Of a stretch of DNA of 64,000 bases, positions 62,322 to 64,000 are shown in pieces (the stretch's first letter is position 1; every line of letters begins with the position of its first letter). The stretch comes from an uncultured Alphaproteobacteria bacterium (GTDB lineage Bacteria > Pseudomonadota > Alphaproteobacteria > Caulobacterales > Parvularculaceae). The DNA is taken from the NCBI GenBank assembly GCA_902826095.1, contig CADEDN010000008.1:1-64000 (forward strand), read 5' to 3'. Below the pieces are notes generated by a model. The model was given only the letters and a program-made list of their open reading frames with translations, had not been told where the DNA came from and searched no databases. The translations under genes were made by a program, and so were the position numbers.

Positions 62322-62720
62322 GATCGCCGCTCCTTTGAAAGTCGCGGTCATGATGCCATGAAACTTTGCGAACGCCCAAGAAAAACGCAGCTGTTCCGCC
62401 GCAATCGCCGCCCGGTCCGACGCCGGCGCCCGGACGGCGGCGCGCCGCGCGCCTTGTGGATTTCTTTGGTTCTTCGTGCGGTTCGCAACCGCAAAGGCTC
62501 GGCGAATTCACGAAATTTCGTGCTCGCGCATGATGGCGCGCTCAAAGGGCGACGCCGCCGTCGCGAGAATCCGCGCCATCTCTCGCGCGCCGCCCGGATG
62601 TTGCGGTTTTGTCGGCGCCAAAGCGGCGAGTCTGTCAGACGTCGCTTTGGCCGGTCACGGTTCTCCCGGCGTCGCGATCAATCGCTGATGCAATGATCCC
62701 CACGAAAGAGCGATTGCAGA

Positions 62721-62770
62721 CTGCGCCGCATTGAGTTTGGCTTCGTTATGCGTTTTGAGGACCGCGTCGC
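62721..62770 (-). pseudogene. decayed xseB fragment
   Basis: 39 of 50 bases match xseB codons at 60851-60900. Translated on the minus strand it reads AVLKTHNEAKLNAAQSAI against [18 protein letters not shown] of XseB. No start or other part of the gene is recognisable. Confidence 0.7.
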
Positions 62771-62793
62771 GCCCGCTCAAAACGAGGTCGGCA

Positions 62794-62807
62794 GTGATCA
62801 AGATCAC
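62794..62807. promoter_or_regulatory. CRP-like palindrome
   Basis: GTGATC-AA-GATCAC, readable as GTGA-N6-TCAC, the CRP consensus without its outer T/A. It is about 250 bp upstream of the haloperoxidase start, far for a direct activator site, so the link is weak. Confidence 0.35.
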
Positions 62808-63057
62808 TACCGCATACGAATTAAATCATCCAATTGTCCGCATCATATTGACCGACGTCGGCCGTACGCGCAGGTTTCAGCGCCCGCTCATCGGCGGTCG
62901 ACGAGAATAGCAGGCGACGCGCGATGCGTCGCAGACTGCAAGGGGGAACGGCTGGCCAGGCCAGTCGCCGACGCGCCGTCAGCGCGAGCGAAGACCGATG
63001 TGCGGCAGGCGGTCCAAATGACCGTTCGTGCGACGACAACATGTGGGAGAATTGCCG

Positions 63058-64000
63058 ATGTCAAATCGATTGAAAGCCTTCGCCGTCGGGGCGGCCATGC
63101 TGGCCGCATCCTTCAGCGCCAAAGCGAACGCCGCTGACAATGTCGTCATTCGCTGGAACAACGCAGTCTTAGAGGCGATCCGCAATACGCATCCTGGGCC
63201 GACGATTGTCGCCCGCGACCTCTTTGTGCTCCAGACCTGCGAATACGACGCCTGGGCGAGTTATGACGCCAAGGCGATCGGTCTTCACTGGCGAGCGCCG
63301 TTCAACCGCCGTCCGGTCCATGAACGAACGCCGGCGCGTAAGCAGCAGGCGGTGAGCTTTGCCGCTTATCGCGCCGCCGTCGATCTCTTTCCGAGCGAAA
63401 AGCCGATATTCGACGGGCTGATGGCGCAGCTTGGCTACAATCCCGCGGACAAATCGACTGATATCGCGACGCCGGCGGGAATCGGCAACACGGCCTGTGC
63501 GCGCGTGCTCGCGTTTCGCCATCGCGACGGCGCCAATCAGCTCGGCGACGAGCCAGGCGGGACGCCCGGCGTCCCCTATAGCGACTGGACGGGCTACATC
63601 CCTGTCAACCCCGCCAGTTTGCCGACGGGTTCCGCGCCGCCGAATCCGGATCATTGGGAGCCGCTGATTGTCAACGGCGTCGCCCAGAAATATGTGACGC
63701 CGCACTGGGGAAAGGTGAAGCCGTTCGCTTTGAAATCCCTCAGCCAGTACAAGGTCAAGGCGCCGGCGAAGGCCGGAACGAGGGCCTACCGCGAACAGGC
63801 GCGCGAGGTCTTGTCCTATAGCGCGACGCTGACGGACGCGCAAAAGGTCATCGCCGAATATTGGGCGGATGGTCCAAGTTCGGAGCTTCCGCCGGGTCAC
63901 TGGAATCTTTTCGCGCAATTTGTCTCGCGGCGCGACAGGCACTCGCTCGACGCCGACGTCAAAATGTTCTTTGCCCTGAACAATGCGCTTCTGGACGCCA
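63058..64000 (+). CDS. vanadium-dependent haloperoxidase-like protein, 5' part
   Basis: Open from ATG 63058 to the window end (314 codons, no stop), so partial. GGGAGA lies 8 bp upstream of the start. Signal peptide MSNRLKAFAVGAAMLAASFSAKANA is followed by ADNVVIRWNNAVLEAIRNT. The opening HPGPTIVARDLFVLQTCEYDAWASYD and NAHLTGIW-like region (VSFAAYRAAVDLFPSEKPIF) resemble the N-terminal half of bacterial PAP2/vanadium haloperoxidase-type proteins; WEPLIVNGVAQKYVTPHWGKVKPFAL is also in keeping. The vanadate-binding His/Arg motifs would lie downstream, beyond the window. Confidence 0.65.
   Translation, partial: MSNRLKAFAVGAAMLAASFSAKANAADNVVIRWNNAVLEAIRNTHPGPTIVARDLFVLQTCEYDAWASYDAKAIGLHWRAPFNRRPVHERTPARKQQAVSFAAYRAAVDLFPSEKPIFDGLMAQLGYNPADKSTDIATPAGIGNTACARVLAFRHRDGANQLGDEPGGTPGVPYSDWTGYIPVNPASLPTGSAPPNPDHWEPLIVNGVAQKYVTPHWGKVKPFALKSLSQYKVKAPAKAGTRAYREQAREVLSYSATLTDAQKVIAEYWADGPSSELPPGHWNLFAQFVSRRDRHSLDADVKMFFALNNALLDA

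Larger units (their letters stand above)
62322..63057. other. spacer upstream of CYP153 and haloperoxidase genes
   Basis: About 735 bp without an intact gene. It holds a decayed xseB fragment (62721-62770) and a palindrome (62794-62807). Short frames here (for example plus 62476-62688) lack a ribosome-binding site and coding character. Confidence 0.55.

Noticed and set aside
62476..62688. 70-residue plus frame
   Set aside because: No ribosome-binding site and no coding bias; lies in a decayed spacer.
1..64000. CRISPR array, tRNA, rRNA or intact insertion sequence
   Set aside because: None found: no regularly spaced direct repeats, no tRNA-like T-loop sequence in the spacers, and no complete transposase.

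Overview
The window is about 64 kb of GC-rich chromosomal DNA from an alphaproteobacterium. This is an inference from gene content: the CtrA inhibitor SciP beside fliF, an FlbD-type sigma-54 flagellar activator inside a fliF-fliG-fliH-fliN-flbD-flhA-flhF operon, a DUF2336 protein, a fused NarK1-NarK2, 3-hydroxybutyrate metabolism and CYP153. A SciP/CtrA/FlbD circuit points to the Caulobacterales/Parvularculales side of the class; I cannot name a genus.

Layout. 1-3.0 kb: rpsF-rpsR-rplI and dnaB on the minus strand. 3.2-14.2 kb: trkH, then a fatty-acid and envelope cluster on plus (fabD, fabG, acpP, fabF, mltG, yicC, gmk, anmK, a mechanosensitive-channel-like protein). It is interrupted by a minus-strand VapBC-type toxin-antitoxin pair between fabD and fabG. 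14.2-16.7 kb: small secreted or unknown proteins, including a SLOG-like protein, and two copies of a dispersed hairpin repeat. 16.8-30.7 kb: flagellar genes in three transcription units (fliF to flhF; fliK-flgD-flgE; flgK-flgL) plus sciP, with candidate CtrA, FlbD and sigma-54 sites. 30.7-34.5 kb: an accessory patch with a serine hydrolase between 33-bp direct repeats, an RHS/YD-repeat pseudogene carrying another hairpin repeat, and an Arg/Asp/Tyr-rich secreted protein. 34.6-41.1 kb: DUF2336, SH3 lipoprotein, LysR regulator, peroxiredoxin, cupin and MFS transporter. 41.1-42.1 kb: a gene-free stretch with several large palindromic repeats. 42.1-47.4 kb: a minus operon of bdhA, patatin, adenylate/guanylate cyclase, DoxX-like protein and NDH-2. 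47.6-59.4 kb: the minus respiratory nitrate reductase cluster narK-G-H-J-I followed by a porin, a hemerythrin and a beta-carbonic anhydrase. A divergent Crp/Fnr regulator lies across a spacer with two TTGA-N6-TCAA boxes. 60.4-64 kb: xseB, CYP153, a degraded second piece of xseB, and the 5' end of a putative vanadium-dependent haloperoxidase.

How the genes fit together. The nar cluster is a complete dissimilatory nitrate module (transport, catalytic subunits, chaperone, cytochrome b, regulator and operators), without the molybdenum-cofactor genes. The flagellar block holds the MS-ring/switch/export core and the hook/hook-filament junction, but not the flagellins, motor proteins or most rod genes. 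No rRNA, tRNA, CRISPR array or intact insertion sequence was recognised. The most unusual material is the repeat architecture, the repeat-flanked accessory genes, and the compact nar-hemerythrin-carbonic anhydrase arrangement; I found no clearly new defence or biosynthetic system.
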